Shown here: positions 19,903-30,700 of the stretch, piece by piece | Numbering within the stretch: the stretch's first letter is position 1 | Layout: every line of letters begins with the position of its first letter | DNA from: Diplonema japonicum | Lineage: Eukaryota; Euglenozoa; Diplonemea; Diplonemida; Diplonemidae | DNA: 64,000 nucleotides | Direction of reading: 5' to 3' | Assembly: GCA_964019335.1 (NCBI GenBank) | Contig: OZ025682.1 | Span: forward strand, 372,001-436,000 | The notes under the pieces: model-generated | Database searches by the model: none | What the model saw: the letters and a program-made list of their open reading frames with translations, nothing else | What the model was told of the DNA's origin: nothing | Made by a program: the position numbers and the translations under genes

Positions 19903-22900
19903 ATGGGTGCCTGTGCTTGCGGTGAGAAGAAACCGCCAACAGGAAAAACGCAGATAAGTGCCGATCAGCAGGCGAAGATAAACGAGACGACCGCCGTCGT
20001 CAAGGCAGAGGTGAAGGAAGATGTAAAGGAAGCAATCGAAGAAGCTGAAAAGGCTCAAGCGGACGAAACAAAATCCCCCGAAGAGAAAAAAGAAGCAAAA
20101 AGAAAGGTGAAGAAGGCAAAGAAGCGACTCTCGAAGCTCGAAGTTCTGGAAAGGGCAAGAGAAGTCGAATCTATGACTCTCGATGACTACAACACAGCAA
20201 TCAGAAGACTACACTCTGTCACAGGTGAGGACCCGACCAACCCTGGTAAGAAAATGTGTCTTCCAGAAGGGTTAGAATGGATGACAGCCATGCTTGAAGT
20301 TCTCTGGCCTTCTATTAGAAAATATACCGAGAAGACGATGCGTGAACAGGTGCAACCTGCCATCTCACGTGCTGTCGTAGCCTACGGTGTGACATGTGAC
20401 ATCACAAACTTTGATCTTGGTGAGAACAGCCCAGGGTTTGGCCCTATCAGCGCCCGTCGTGTGGAAGGTCTCAACGGTCAGCCTGATGGCGGTCTTGAAC
20501 TGTCCCTTGGGATCACTTACCGCAGCAACATGAGCATCACGCTCAGCACTTCCGTGGGAACTATTGGCGTTCAGAACATAAACTTTCTTGGGACGTTGTT
20601 CATCTGGCTACGTCCCTTCGTCGACGAGATGCCTCTCTGCGGTGGTGTTGAGATGGCCTTTGTGAACCCCCCGACCATAGAGCTCGATTGGACTGGCTTC
20701 GTGGGCAACACAATGGACTTCTCCGGCTTGCAGACCAAGGTCCGTGACATCATCGACAGCTCCGTCGCCTCGTACTGTGTCGTCCCGAATTTCATCGCGG
20801 TCCCCATGCACCCTTCCGTCGATCCTGCCAAATTGAAATGCCCGCAGCCGGAGGGCATCATGAGGCTCACCGTTGTCGGAGCCAATGACCTCCCAAGCAC
20901 CGACTTCGGTGGGGGATGCGACCCTTACGTGCAGATCAAAGTAGGCGCGCAAACATGGAAGACAAAATCCGTTCAAAACACAACGTGCCCTCAGTGGGAG
21001 GAAACGCACGACTTCCTAGTGTACAATCAAGATCAGTGGGTCGTCGTCGACGTGCTGGACCACGACCTTAACGCCAGCGATCTCATCGGCACTGTGAAAC
21101 ATCTTCCGGTCAACCGTATTGTGAAACGTGGCCTTGCAGAGGTCCCCCTTACCAAGGACGGGCTGCCACTCATCGGTGAGGACACCGACGGCGACGACAC
21201 CCCGCCATGCACCATCCAGCTCAAGGCACAGTGGATCGAAATCAACGATTCCACCCCTGCAAACGACGATAGGCTTGTCTCCGTTCACATCAGTGAGATC
21301 AAGGGCCTCCCCACAGGCCTCGAGACCCCACTGAAGATCAAGGCGTCCGTGGGCACCTCGGAAGGTCTCACAAAGGGCGGTGTTGCAAAGCCGGGAAGCT
21401 GGTCCGACTCGGAGGAGGTTCTCAGATTGATCAGAACGCAGAAGGGCATCCCCGCTGCTGAGGTGGCCTCCATGCTCTCTTTGGAGGGCAACGAGGAACT
21501 CATTGAACGTGCCTTGGCACAGCATGATGACGAGTGGCTCCTGCAGGCGGACAGCAGTATGGCTTCCTGGTGGATGAAGAACTCCTACTTGCTGAACTGG
21601 CAGGCCTTCCCCACGGAGCAAGATGCCGAGAAGGATGACAGAGTGCAGTGGGCTGGGAGCTCAGAAGAGACGAACTGGCCGTTGTGCAGCAAGGATGAGC
21701 TGAACAAGAGAAAGGCTTACTTCACTGCAGCGGCTGATGTTGCCGACTGGCACTACAAGATAACCACCAACCTGAAGGCACACAAGGCCGCTACGGAGCC
21801 ATACTACGAGTACGTGATGCACATGCACGCCAACAGCGTGGACGACGTCAAGCTAGAGATCCTCAACAAGAGCGGAGCTGTGGTGGGCAGCACGACGCTG
21901 ACGGTCACTGACAACGCTGTGGGTGACGAGCCTGATCTTGTTGGGCCGTTTGAAGTGGACGTAAACGGAACCAAGTGCCTCGTCCATGGGTCTGCCACAG
22001 TAAAGAGCCTGGTCGTGGCGACAGAGCTGCCGTCCAACTGGAACCTTAAGGCTGATGCCATCGACTCGAAGGAGTTCATCGCATGGTGGAAAGACGAGGT
22101 CTACCTAGAGGACTGGCACTACAACAAGGAAGAAGGCACCAAGTGGACTGCAATTGACTGGCGTGCTGGTAAAAAGGACAGGGCATCCGAGGAAGAGCTG
22201 GCGAAGAGGGTTGAGTACTACCATGAAGGCGCCGACCATGTGATCGGCAGCGGCGTGACACCCTCGAAAGAAGGGGCGTTGATGGCCTGCCTCAAGGCAG
22301 GCGCCATCACGTGGGGCGACTACGACGTGCTAATCGGGAAGCTGAGAGGCGAACCCAACGTGCCGACCATTGCAGAGACCATCGAATGGGTAAACCTCCT
22401 CATCATCGCGATGTGGCCTAACATCAAGGCTTACACAGAGACTATGGTGCGTACAAAAGTGGAACCCCAGGTCAGCAAAGCGGCCAAGGATGCTGGTGCC
22501 GGGATGAAAATGATAGGCTTGGATGTGAAGCTCCCGAAGGTAGACTTGGGGACGAAGCCGCCGCACTTTAACACGATTCAGGTGGAGAAGATCGCGAAGA
22601 AAAACGGGTGGGGCGGGGACTACGATGGGATGATCCTCACGCTGCACAACGCGTCGTTTGTGTCGGACATCGACATCGAGGTAGAGGTCATCGTGACATC
22701 GGCGCTTGGGACAAAGACCATGAAGCTGGGTGTGAAGAACGTTCTCTTCAGGGGGACCATCAAGACCATCATGAAGCCGATGCTGCCCACGTTGCCTATG
22801 ATCGGTGCCGTGCAGGTGACGATGCCGAACCCACCCGAGCTTGTGATGGACTTCACAGGGCTCACCGACGCCCTTGTCGACAAGATCCCCAGCATGAACA

Positions 22901-24231
22901 GACTGGTCTCGGGAACCGTCGTCAACAGCATCGCAGGGTACTGCTGCGTCCCGAACTTCATTGTCGTTCCAATGGCACCAAAACTGATCAAACCAGTGGA
23001 ATTATCATACCCACGGCCTGTTGGTGTGTTGAGGGTGACTGTGGAGTCTGCTCTGCACCTTATTGCAGGCGACACCAGTATCACAGGTGCAGGGAGCAGC
23101 GACTCGTATGTGAACATCCGTGTTGGGTCGCAAACATTTGCAAGCGAGCAGGAAACATCACTCAACCCCGTCTGGAAGGTAAACAACACAAGGGACTTCG
23201 TCATCCACGACATGGACCAGTGTGTGGACATGGAGGTGTTCGATGCAGATGGCGTGCTGGGCGGCTCAGATGACTCACTTGGCGCCGTTCACTCCAAGGA
23301 AACGGTCATCGGCGGCGGTGTTGACCTGATCCGAAGGGGGATCCCTGTGAAGGCCCTGTTGCGCTTAGGCGCGAAAGCATGCTTGGCATTGACAAAGAAG
23401 GTGAAAGATGAGGTCAGCTCCTCCGATTCCCACGTCGTGTTCGAGTCAGTTCCCGTAAAGGGGAACGATGGGCAGGAGTCGCAGCTTATCGTGACCCCGT
23501 CATGGTTGAACATTGTGAACGATGGAACGAGGAACTTGGCGTACCTGTTGGAGGTTCAGGTTGATGAGGTGACGGGCATGCCGTCACCGGTGGAGCGGGA
23601 CTTCTCGGGCCCGTTTAAAATCAAGGCAACGATCGGACCGCACAACGTTGTAAGCAAAGCAGGCGCAGCACGCCCTGTCAACGTGGACACCGCACAGCTC
23701 CTCAAAACCATTGTGAAAATGAACGAATCCGGCGTCTCACTAAACGACATCTCTGTCGCAACAGAACTTGACACCACTGTCGTTGAAAAGGCGCTTGTCT
23801 TGAAAGATGGCGAGGAGGAAAAATGGGGCGCAACGGCAAATAAATGCATCACGAAAAACAAGGCCGCCGAAAACCCTCAATTCAACCAGAGGCTCTACCA
23901 AGTCGTTCCCATCGAAGAAGACCACGAGGCAGCCCAAGAAGGCCGCTGGCACTGCCCCATCGAACTCTCCATCCTTTCAAAGGACGACGCCGAAATTGTC
24001 AAGACAACCATCACCTACGATGTGGCGTCCAACAAAACCTCAGAGGGTGCCCCTTCAATTATCCATGGCCCCTTCACCATCCCTGTTAGCATCGAAGATG
24101 AGTCCTCAGGTGGATTGATGTCCATGATTGGATTCGGGTCAAAGAAGCAGGAACCATACAATGGTAAGTGGACTGTCCACGGGAGTATCTTGTTGGAAGG
24201 CTTGAAGCAGCGGGTCATGGATGCTGATTAA
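19903..24231 (+). CDS. Tandem SMP-C2 lipid-transfer protein with acylated N-terminus
   Basis: A 1,442-residue single-exon protein. MGACACGEKK at the N-terminus fits myristoylation on Gly2 plus palmitoylation on Cys4/Cys6. A Lys/Glu-rich helix follows (20-100). An SMP-like (TULIP) domain spans about 122-301 (ends VVPNFIAVP), and a C2 domain about 317-440 has SDPY-like CDPYVQIKV and the DHD loop. Two Trp-rich modules lie near 556-625 and 727-790 (WWMKNSYLLNW; WWKDEVYLEDWHY). A second SMP (about 821-1025, ends VPNFIVVPM) and a second C2 (about 1040-1160; DSYVNIRVG, FDADGV) follow, then a further 280 residues. SMP-C2 proteins such as extended synaptotagmins and tricalbins move lipids at membrane contact sites. 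This one lacks their hydrophobic ER hairpin and has two copies of the module. Confidence 0.88.
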   Translation: MGACACGEKKPPTGKTQISADQQAKINETTAVVKAEVKEDVKEAIEEAEKAQADETKSPEEKKEAKRKVKKAKKRLSKLEVLERAREVESMTLDDYNTAIRRLHSVTGEDPTNPGKKMCLPEGLEWMTAMLEVLWPSIRKYTEKTMREQVQPAISRAVVAYGVTCDITNFDLGENSPGFGPISARRVEGLNGQPDGGLELSLGITYRSNMSITLSTSVGTIGVQNINFLGTLFIWLRPFVDEMPLCGGVEMAFVNPPTIELDWTGFVGNTMDFSGLQTKVRDIIDSSVASYCVVPNFIAVPMHPSVDPAKLKCPQPEGIMRLTVVGANDLPSTDFGGGCDPYVQIKVGAQTWKTKSVQNTTCPQWEETHDFLVYNQDQWVVVDVLDHDLNASDLIGTVKHLPVNRIVKRGLAEVPLTKDGLPLIGEDTDGDDTPPCTIQLKAQWIEINDSTPANDDRLVSVHISEIKGLPTGLETPLKIKASVGTSEGLTKGGVAKPGSWSDSEEVLRLIRTQKGIPAAEVASMLSLEGNEELIERALAQHDDEWLLQADSSMASWWMKNSYLLNWQAFPTEQDAEKDDRVQWAGSSEETNWPLCSKDELNKRKAYFTAAADVADWHYKITTNLKAHKAATEPYYEYVMHMHANSVDDVKLEILNKSGAVVGSTTLTVTDNAVGDEPDLVGPFEVDVNGTKCLVHGSATVKSLVVATELPSNWNLKADAIDSKEFIAWWKDEVYLEDWHYNKEEGTKWTAIDWRAGKKDRASEEELAKRVEYYHEGADHVIGSGVTPSKEGALMACLKAGAITWGDYDVLIGKLRGEPNVPTIAETIEWVNLLIIAMWPNIKAYTETMVRTKVEPQVSKAAKDAGAGMKMIGLDVKLPKVDLGTKPPHFNTIQVEKIAKKNGWGGDYDGMILTLHNASFVSDIDIEVEVIVTSALGTKTMKLGVKNVLFRGTIKTIMKPMLPTLPMIGAVQVTMPNPPELVMDFTGLTDALVDKIPSMNRLVSGTVVNSIAGYCCVPNFIVVPMAPKLIKPVELSYPRPVGVLRVTVESALHLIAGDTSITGAGSSDSYVNIRVGSQTFASEQETSLNPVWKVNNTRDFVIHDMDQCVDMEVFDADGVLGGSDDSLGAVHSKETVIGGGVDLIRRGIPVKALLRLGAKACLALTKKVKDEVSSSDSHVVFESVPVKGNDGQESQLIVTPSWLNIVNDGTRNLAYLLEVQVDEVTGMPSPVERDFSGPFKIKATIGPHNVVSKAGAARPVNVDTAQLLKTIVKMNESGVSLNDISVATELDTTVVEKALVLKDGEEEKWGATANKCITKNKAAENPQFNQRLYQVVPIEEDHEAAQEGRWHCPIELSILSKDDAEIVKTTITYDVASNKTSEGAPSIIHGPFTIPVSIEDESSGGLMSMIGFGSKKQEPYNGKWTVHGSILLEGLKQRVMDAD

Positions 24232-24732
24232 AACAATTTTTTTTTTTTTTTTTTTTTTGGCAACGTTGAAAATAAACATTTTTTTGAAGGGGATGGGAAA
24301 AAGACAAAAAAAAGAGAAGTGTACACATTTTTTTTTATTTTTTTTTAATCCACAACACATACGATCCAACGAACGGGAGGTGTGGGAGGGGGAAGGGAGG
24401 GAAAGTTGACTAGTCTCCTCCCTTCTACCTTTTTTTTATTGACACTTTTGTTAAACAGCTAGACCTAGGACGGTTGCTGTTAAGAGAATTTAAAAAGAAA
24501 ATATTAAAAACTAAAACAAAGTGTTAATTGTACGACCCCCCCCCCCCCCCCCCCCCCACCCAGATAACACCTCCCTTCTTCTTCCTCCTACTCTTCCCCA
24601 CCCCCCCGTAAAAAAGAAAGATATAAAACCAGAATTTGCTCTGTTTTAAATCCCCCCCCCCTCCTGTTTTCTTTATTCCCCCCTGCACTTCACACGATCC
24701 GAAGAACAAAAAGGAGAAAAGAAGAAAAGAAA
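24232..24732 (+). other. Homopolymer-rich spacer with a ~21-nt C run
   Basis: T, A and C runs, including the poly-C at 24536-24557. Nothing gene-like seen. Confidence 0.6.
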
Positions 24733-25941
24733 ATGCTGCCCAAACAAGGTGATTCGATAGCAGAAAAAATAGGTTTGGAGAGGAACTCGATTTGGGAAAG
24801 GGCCCCGACCGGGCGGTGGAAGGAGCTTTGCAAGCTTCCAGAGATGGCGCATTTTTACACAGTACAGCCTATATGGTACATTATGTGTCATGGTGTGAGG
24901 CATCCTATTCCACTGCCGGTGTCGAGGACCATTGAGTCGGACTTTGTGAGGAAAAAAACAAGCGTAGATATACCAGCAAGCCCTGCACTGAGGTTTGGAA
25001 GATGCGCCATTGACTTCACGACAGGACAGTACGGGCAGATTACTTTGCAACACGATCCCATAAGAGACAATAAATACGGGTACGTGCCCGTGCCTTCCAG
25101 TGGGACGTTTCTACTGGACCGTTCTCAGCGCGACGAATCCGGGAAGTTTTTTCAAGCCGCCGTGACGTATTTCACGTCGCTGTTTAAATACATTCTGCAC
25201 AGGAACAACCCTGAGACAGACGCTCCGCTGGTTGATCTGCGTGTTGACTGTCAGAACACCTTCAAAGCATTCCACTGCCAATACACTCGAATCCTTTTGG
25301 CGTACAAGTTCAACAGCACCGCTCATGAAAGGGGTTTTTACGAGTTTTTATACCTGTCCACCATAAAAATTCTGCGGAGATTCTTTCGTTACTACAAACT
25401 GCACGGGGTTATAGAGGAAGTCGTTAATAAGCTATTTCGGTCTGACAGTTTTACATTCGGTTTTAGGAAACAGCAGGTTGAGTGGGATAATCTTGTAGAT
25501 TTTCTTCACCCGCAGACTGAGTGGAACACAGAGGAGAGCGAGCTGGGTGGATCGGCCACGCCTGCGTTGTCTACAAGAACGACTTCGTCTTCAAGAAGCT
25601 TCGCCATGGAGCGGAAGTTCACACACTTGGTTGACCCACGAAAGATTTCCCTCAGCAGGGCTATGCAGTCACGCTCCCTCCTGATGACCTACCGGTACCC
25701 AGACACAAAAATGTCCGTTGATCTTCTGTCGGAGAAGTCCTATAAACCCAGAAAAGCTCCTCCATCAGCGCCGTTTTCCCCAAACTCCACCTTCACAGCT
25801 CCTAAAATCGGGGCGTCACACACCATATCCTCACAGGACTACCAACGCCTTGTTGAAGAACGGCTCATGCCGCACGACAGGCTGGACGATATTTCAATCC
25901 CATATGACGCGTTATCTGAGTTCTTTGCTGACCCTCGGTGA
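24733..25941 (+). CDS. Unknown protein, possibly PPP1R36-like
   Basis: A 402-residue protein with ATG in an AAGAAAATG context. The middle (about 140-245) is a helical block: FFQAAVTYFTSLFKYIL, CQYTRILLAYKF, HERGFYEFLYLSTIKILRR, VNKLFRSDSFTFG. It recalls the helical core of PPP1R36, a phosphatase-1 regulatory protein of ciliated cells, but I base this on pattern memory only. The C-terminal third is Ser/Thr/Pro-rich and probably disordered. No transmembrane span or signal peptide. Its stop is 144 nt from the next gene. Treat as hypothetical if a family search fails. Confidence 0.7.
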   Translation: MLPKQGDSIAEKIGLERNSIWERAPTGRWKELCKLPEMAHFYTVQPIWYIMCHGVRHPIPLPVSRTIESDFVRKKTSVDIPASPALRFGRCAIDFTTGQYGQITLQHDPIRDNKYGYVPVPSSGTFLLDRSQRDESGKFFQAAVTYFTSLFKYILHRNNPETDAPLVDLRVDCQNTFKAFHCQYTRILLAYKFNSTAHERGFYEFLYLSTIKILRRFFRYYKLHGVIEEVVNKLFRSDSFTFGFRKQQVEWDNLVDFLHPQTEWNTEESELGGSATPALSTRTTSSSRSFAMERKFTHLVDPRKISLSRAMQSRSLLMTYRYPDTKMSVDLLSEKSYKPRKAPPSAPFSPNSTFTAPKIGASHTISSQDYQRLVEERLMPHDRLDDISIPYDALSEFFADPR

Positions 25942-26040
25942 CCGGTTGTTGAAATGTTTCTCTTTTTTTTTTTTTTTACTTTACAGTAAGATTTTTTTTT
26001 CACCCCTTTTTCTTTCTTTCTTCTTTTGTCCGTTTTTTTT

Positions 26041-26071
26041 TTTTCTCTCTCGCGCTGAAGTTATCTCACAG
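26041..26071 (+). promoter_or_regulatory. Putative splice acceptor upstream of metacaspase-like gene
   Basis: A T/C-rich tract followed by TTATCTCACAG ending at 26071, with only a 14-nt leader to the ATG at 26086. It lies in a 144-nt intergenic gap, which leaves little room for an independent promoter. Confidence 0.4.
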
Positions 26072-26085
26072 ACCGTGGTGGGGAA

Positions 26086-27648
26086 ATGAACGGCGTCGAA
26101 TCGGTAGCCGTGATGGCCAACGGCAAGCCCACCCATCAAGTCCCCGCCGATGACTACGAAGAGCTGGTGAAAATAGCACAGGAACACGTCTCATTGCTGA
26201 GGGAGATCTTCAAGGGCGATTCGGATTACAGAAGGTACGAGAAGGCATGGTGGGCGAAGCGGGTCTGCCTGAGCAGCGAAGAGGCGCTTGCAGTAAATTG
26301 CCTAGAATACCGCGACGGGCTGGTGACAACATACAAAGACGGCAGCGTCGTAACAAAAGGCGCTTTCACCATAATATACGACAGTGTGAAGGTGTACAGC
26401 AGCAGCAACGTGGTGGTGGACGAGTTCAAGATCCGTGATATTAAGGAAATGTACCATGACGAGAGACGCGGGGTGCTCAAGATAGAGCTCACACCTGTTC
26501 AAGGGTTCGAGCTTGCTGCGGAGGACCAAGCGGTCCTGCGTTCTATTTACTACAATTTGCTTCTACGCCACCCTGAGTCCAACACGTCAGCAGACCCTGT
26601 GAGTGTTGCAGAGGCGAAGGTGAAACGGGGCATCCCTACTCACGTGCATCCCCCTGAGGCGCATCAACCCGACCTCATTTCCACCTTGGCACTCCAACAG
26701 GCGCAGCTTGAGAAATTATCACTTAGCGTGAATCACCTCCAGCAGCGGCAACCCCCGGCACCTCTTCCTGCTGTCCCGCTTCCTGCATCGTCCGCTTACT
26801 TGGACGTTTCTAAGCGGCCGTTTATCCACAGTGCACGAAGGGCCGTGGTGTGCAACATCACCTACGCCGGCACACTGCACGCCATTCCAGACGGTCATAA
26901 AAACCTCTCCAACATCAGTGATTTCCTCTGCGCAAGAGGCTTTGGTGGCGACAAGGTCATGCTCACTGACTCCGACCCGAGAGCCATCCCTACAAAGCGC
27001 AACATATTAAAGGCTATGGCATGGCTTGTGGAAGGCGCCAACCCAGGGGATTCACTATTCTTGTCAATATGCGGACATGGCGGGCAGAAGCTAGGTGAGG
27101 GGCATGGCATTCCAGAAGGCTTATGCCCGGCCGACTATCAAAAGGTGGGTGTCATCACGGGCGACGAGATCCGCAGTGTGTTGCAGCTTCCTGAAGGCGT
27201 GCGGCTCACTGTGGTTAACGAGCTGAGCCAGGGAGGCAACATCCTTGCACTGCCCTACAACGTCGTGAAGGGTGAGTCGTACGAGGCACTTGCCGGCAAC
27301 CTCAGCTACCCTTACCACGGTGGGACACTTCTCGTTGTCGGATGTTTGAAAGACGGTGCAGGCGGTCGAGAATCCATCACCACAGCTTACTGCAAGGCCA
27401 TGAACCATTTACCTGAAATGACTGCCGCACAGCTGCTTTCTGCCATGCAGCAGGCCCTCACACAATACCCTACATCTCCTATGATCTCTTCTTATGCACC
27501 TGTTCCCTTTGACCTTCCCGTCTCACTTGGCATCCAACCTGCTACGTACGTCCCTTCCAAGGGAACTGACAAAGACGCCCTTGCCGCGTACCACTCTACT
27601 GAGATTGGCTCGTGGCAGCCCTCCCGTCCCCTAGAGTCTTCTTACTAG
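26086..27648 (+). CDS. Metacaspase-like pseudoprotease with PH-like N-terminal region
   Basis: A 520-residue protein. Residues about 65-170 have the strand pattern and closing helix of a PH-like domain (YDSVKVYSSSNVVVDEFKI, then AVLRSIYYNLLLRH). A Pro-rich linker leads to a caspase/metacaspase p20-type domain at about 245-410: RRAVVCNITYAG, LSNISDFLCARGFGGDKV, TKRNILKAMAWLVEGANPGDSL, and SICGHGGQ with the catalytic-type His331. At the position of the family's D-x-C-H-S-G, this protein has N378-E-L380-S-Q-G, so the catalytic Cys is Leu and the S1-pocket Asp is Asn; ALPY follows as in family members. It is therefore probably non-proteolytic and may act as a regulator or scaffold, as proposed for other inactive metacaspases. 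The gene is otherwise intact. Confidence 0.85.
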   Translation: MNGVESVAVMANGKPTHQVPADDYEELVKIAQEHVSLLREIFKGDSDYRRYEKAWWAKRVCLSSEEALAVNCLEYRDGLVTTYKDGSVVTKGAFTIIYDSVKVYSSSNVVVDEFKIRDIKEMYHDERRGVLKIELTPVQGFELAAEDQAVLRSIYYNLLLRHPESNTSADPVSVAEAKVKRGIPTHVHPPEAHQPDLISTLALQQAQLEKLSLSVNHLQQRQPPAPLPAVPLPASSAYLDVSKRPFIHSARRAVVCNITYAGTLHAIPDGHKNLSNISDFLCARGFGGDKVMLTDSDPRAIPTKRNILKAMAWLVEGANPGDSLFLSICGHGGQKLGEGHGIPEGLCPADYQKVGVITGDEIRSVLQLPEGVRLTVVNELSQGGNILALPYNVVKGESYEALAGNLSYPYHGGTLLVVGCLKDGAGGRESITTAYCKAMNHLPEMTAAQLLSAMQQALTQYPTSPMISSYAPVPFDLPVSLGIQPATYVPSKGTDKDALAAYHSTEIGSWQPSRPLESSY

Positions 27649-27774
27649 ATATGCTGTATTTCTTTTTTTTTTTTGTGGTTGGTTACATGCACTATTTCCA
27701 TCAATACTGATACTTTTCTTTCCACGTGTTGTTACTTTACAAAGGCAAAACCTAAAACAAAACAAAAAAAGAAA

Positions 27775-30700
27775 ATGAACATGCAATCCCTGCTGCTATG
27801 CGCAGCAGTGTCTGTCGCATCTGCGACACTGTGCTACGACACTGGCTCGTCTGAGTACATCGTGCAGCACGGGAAGGGGTGCGGGAGGGGGAGGGACTAC
27901 ACTCTCCCTGGCGACGCAGGGACGCATAAGAATCTGAGGGTTGTGGAAACGGATTCTAGCACTCTTTGCCAAGAACTGTGCCACACCAACGAGAACTGCA
28001 AAGGGTTCGAATGGCAGACCTATGACGAGGCCACCGGTCAGCCCCTCGTGACACCAAAGTGCTCTTTTCGAACGGACACCGACACGATGGTGGACGCAGA
28101 GCACAGCACCTGCTTCAGGAAGTCTCTTGGTGGGGCGTACAAGTTCTGCGCACGTGAGGGTGGGACCTGTTCCTGCAGCACCGAGGCACGATTCGGGAAG
28201 GACGGGGCATGGGTTCACGTTCCGATCAGTGGTTCCAACACGATTGCCTGCACTGCTGAACAGTTCAACGTGAAGACAACTGAAGAAGGACGCGAGTGCC
28301 AGTGCGCTTCACACGACGGCCTCGAGCTCCTCCTCGACGCTGCGAACTACGTGAGTGGCGACGAGTGGCTTGATGAGTCGGGGAACGGACACAACGCGTA
28401 CCTTGCCTTTCCTTACGAGAAGGATCAGGACACTGCTCCTGAATTCGTTCCCGGGTTCCGTGCACCGGCACACTTCACCTTTGACGGGAAGAACGACTAC
28501 ATTGCACTCAAAGACATGCACTTCAGTACCGAAAAGCACCTCTCCGCCTTCTCCATCAGCATCTTGTTCCGCACAACCTGGACACACTCGAGCATCGATA
28601 GCAACTGGGCACTCATCGACTTCGACCGCAGCGAGTTCTTCAATGTGTTCGTGCGAGCCACCGACGGCTTCATTTCGTTCTCGTCTCACGGCAAGGATGG
28701 CATCAACGACCTGAACGGAAAGGTGAAGGTGAACGACGGTGAGTGGCACTGGGTAACAGTGACCTACAGCATGGCACAGCAGCAGAAGAGCATCTACGTG
28801 GATGGTGTTCTGGACAGTGTGAAGACTGGAGTTCACGAGACTGGCGTCGGTTCCTCGAAGACCAGGTACGGCATGGTGGGCGAGGGATCCGAGTCGAGCA
28901 CCCAGTTTGGCAGTGGCAACGGCATCTACTTCCATGGTGACATTTCCCGCATTGAAATCTACACCTCCATCCTCGACTCCAGCACCCTGGCAAGGAGCAC
29001 TAGCAATGGGGCACCAATCGGGGAGCAAGCAACTTGTGATACCATCCCCGGTGGGAAGTGTGTGTGGGTCTCTGACAAGCTTAAGAAGGGTGACACGTAC
29101 TACTTTGCCCATGCTGGTAAGAGTGGTGACTCTGTGAGGTACATCACCGGTACTGACCCCACTGTCTTGTTTCCACATGCTGCCTTTACTGACATGCCCC
29201 CACAGACCACGACCGTGCGTGTCGTTCTTGAGGAGGGTTGCATGAAGGAGGACAAGCTGGAAGCGGGATGGCTCGAAGCTGGTGTTACTTCTTCATACGA
29301 CTCGTGTTCCTTGACCCTTCAAGGCCAGGCTGATGTCACCAAGTGGCAGAAGATGGTTCGTTCCATTGTGTTCTCGACAGGGTCAGAGGACTTCCATGAA
29401 AGACGCATCTCTTGGAACTTCGGTGATCAGATCTACAGCAGCGAGACTGGGCACTATTACCAATTCCTCCATCATGCTGGTGTCACGTGGCACGAGGCGA
29501 AAGATCTATGTGAGAAGACACCGCTGCTCGGTCAGCCAGGGTACCTTGTGACTGTGACGTCTGCGATCGAGAACAATGTGGTGAAAACACGTCTGCACGG
29601 CGAGGGGTGGATCGGTCTGTCTGATGCCGAGACTGAGGGTGAATGGCGTTGGGTGACTGGGCCCGAAGGTCTTGAGGACAGTGGAAAAGGGCGCATTGTT
29701 GGGTACGGGACACGCGACTTCAAACCGCACCACGGAGAGTTCAGTCAATGGGCAGGTGGTGAACCCAATGATTATGGGGACAATGAGGACTACGGGCACT
29801 ACCTCGCCAGCGGTGACTGGAATGACTACCCTGAGGACAAGAACAAGATCCAGGGATACGTGTGCGAGTGGGGCGGTCTTGGTGGCGCCCCTGTGGCTGA
29901 CCCGTACCACGGCACGGTGATGGTCCGCTTGGAGGGGTGCATTGTGAAGCCATGCAACCATGACAAGAAGAACTACTGCCTCAGGGAGAAGGGGTGCAGC
30001 TGGAGCACCGGAAGTGCCACATGCTACCCAACCTGTCCTGACAACTACTTCTCTGAGCTGTGCAATGTTTACTGCCACCCCAAGGAGACGTGCTCTGGGA
30101 AGGGGAAGTGCAACAACGATGGTAAGTGCACATGTGACAAGGAATGGGGCGGCCCGACGTGCAGCTGGCCCCTTCACCAGTGCAAGGCTTGGGGTGACCA
30201 GCACTACAGCAACTTCGACGACGAGAAATTTGACTTCCACGGAGTTCCGCAGTCCACAAACCTTGGTAACCCTGTCGGGCGCTTTGTTGTGTACGAGAGG
30301 GGAAGCTACAAGATCATCGCACAGCACTACAGATGCAGTGGGACAGACAAGCGCCCCATCGGGTGCATGAAGCAGATCCGCTTTGTGGCAGGTGCATGGA
30401 GCATGGAGATCAATGTGGACTTCGGGCAGTCGCCTTCCGAGTATGGTATCATCCATGTTTCGAATGGCACGAGTTCCTACAACGTGGATGCAGTGGCTAT
30501 GGGGAGGGCGAGTACTCTCCCTATGTTGATTGGTGATGTGGCCCTTGTGAAAATTGACCTGTTAAAGGAGCGTGTAAAATACACCTTTGAGCTTCCCAAC
30601 GAGAAGGACGTCTACACGAGGGTGAAGCTGGCGCAGGACAACTCGTGGAGGGCACCTTACATGAATATCTATGTGGACCACTTCGGAAGCACCCATGGTG

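Noticed and set aside
27673-27774. Upstream in-frame ATG giving a longer N-terminus for surface-protein copy 1
   Set aside because: It would bury the signal peptide behind a Lys-rich leader. The ATG at 27775 matches copy 2 in context and gives a clean signal peptide.
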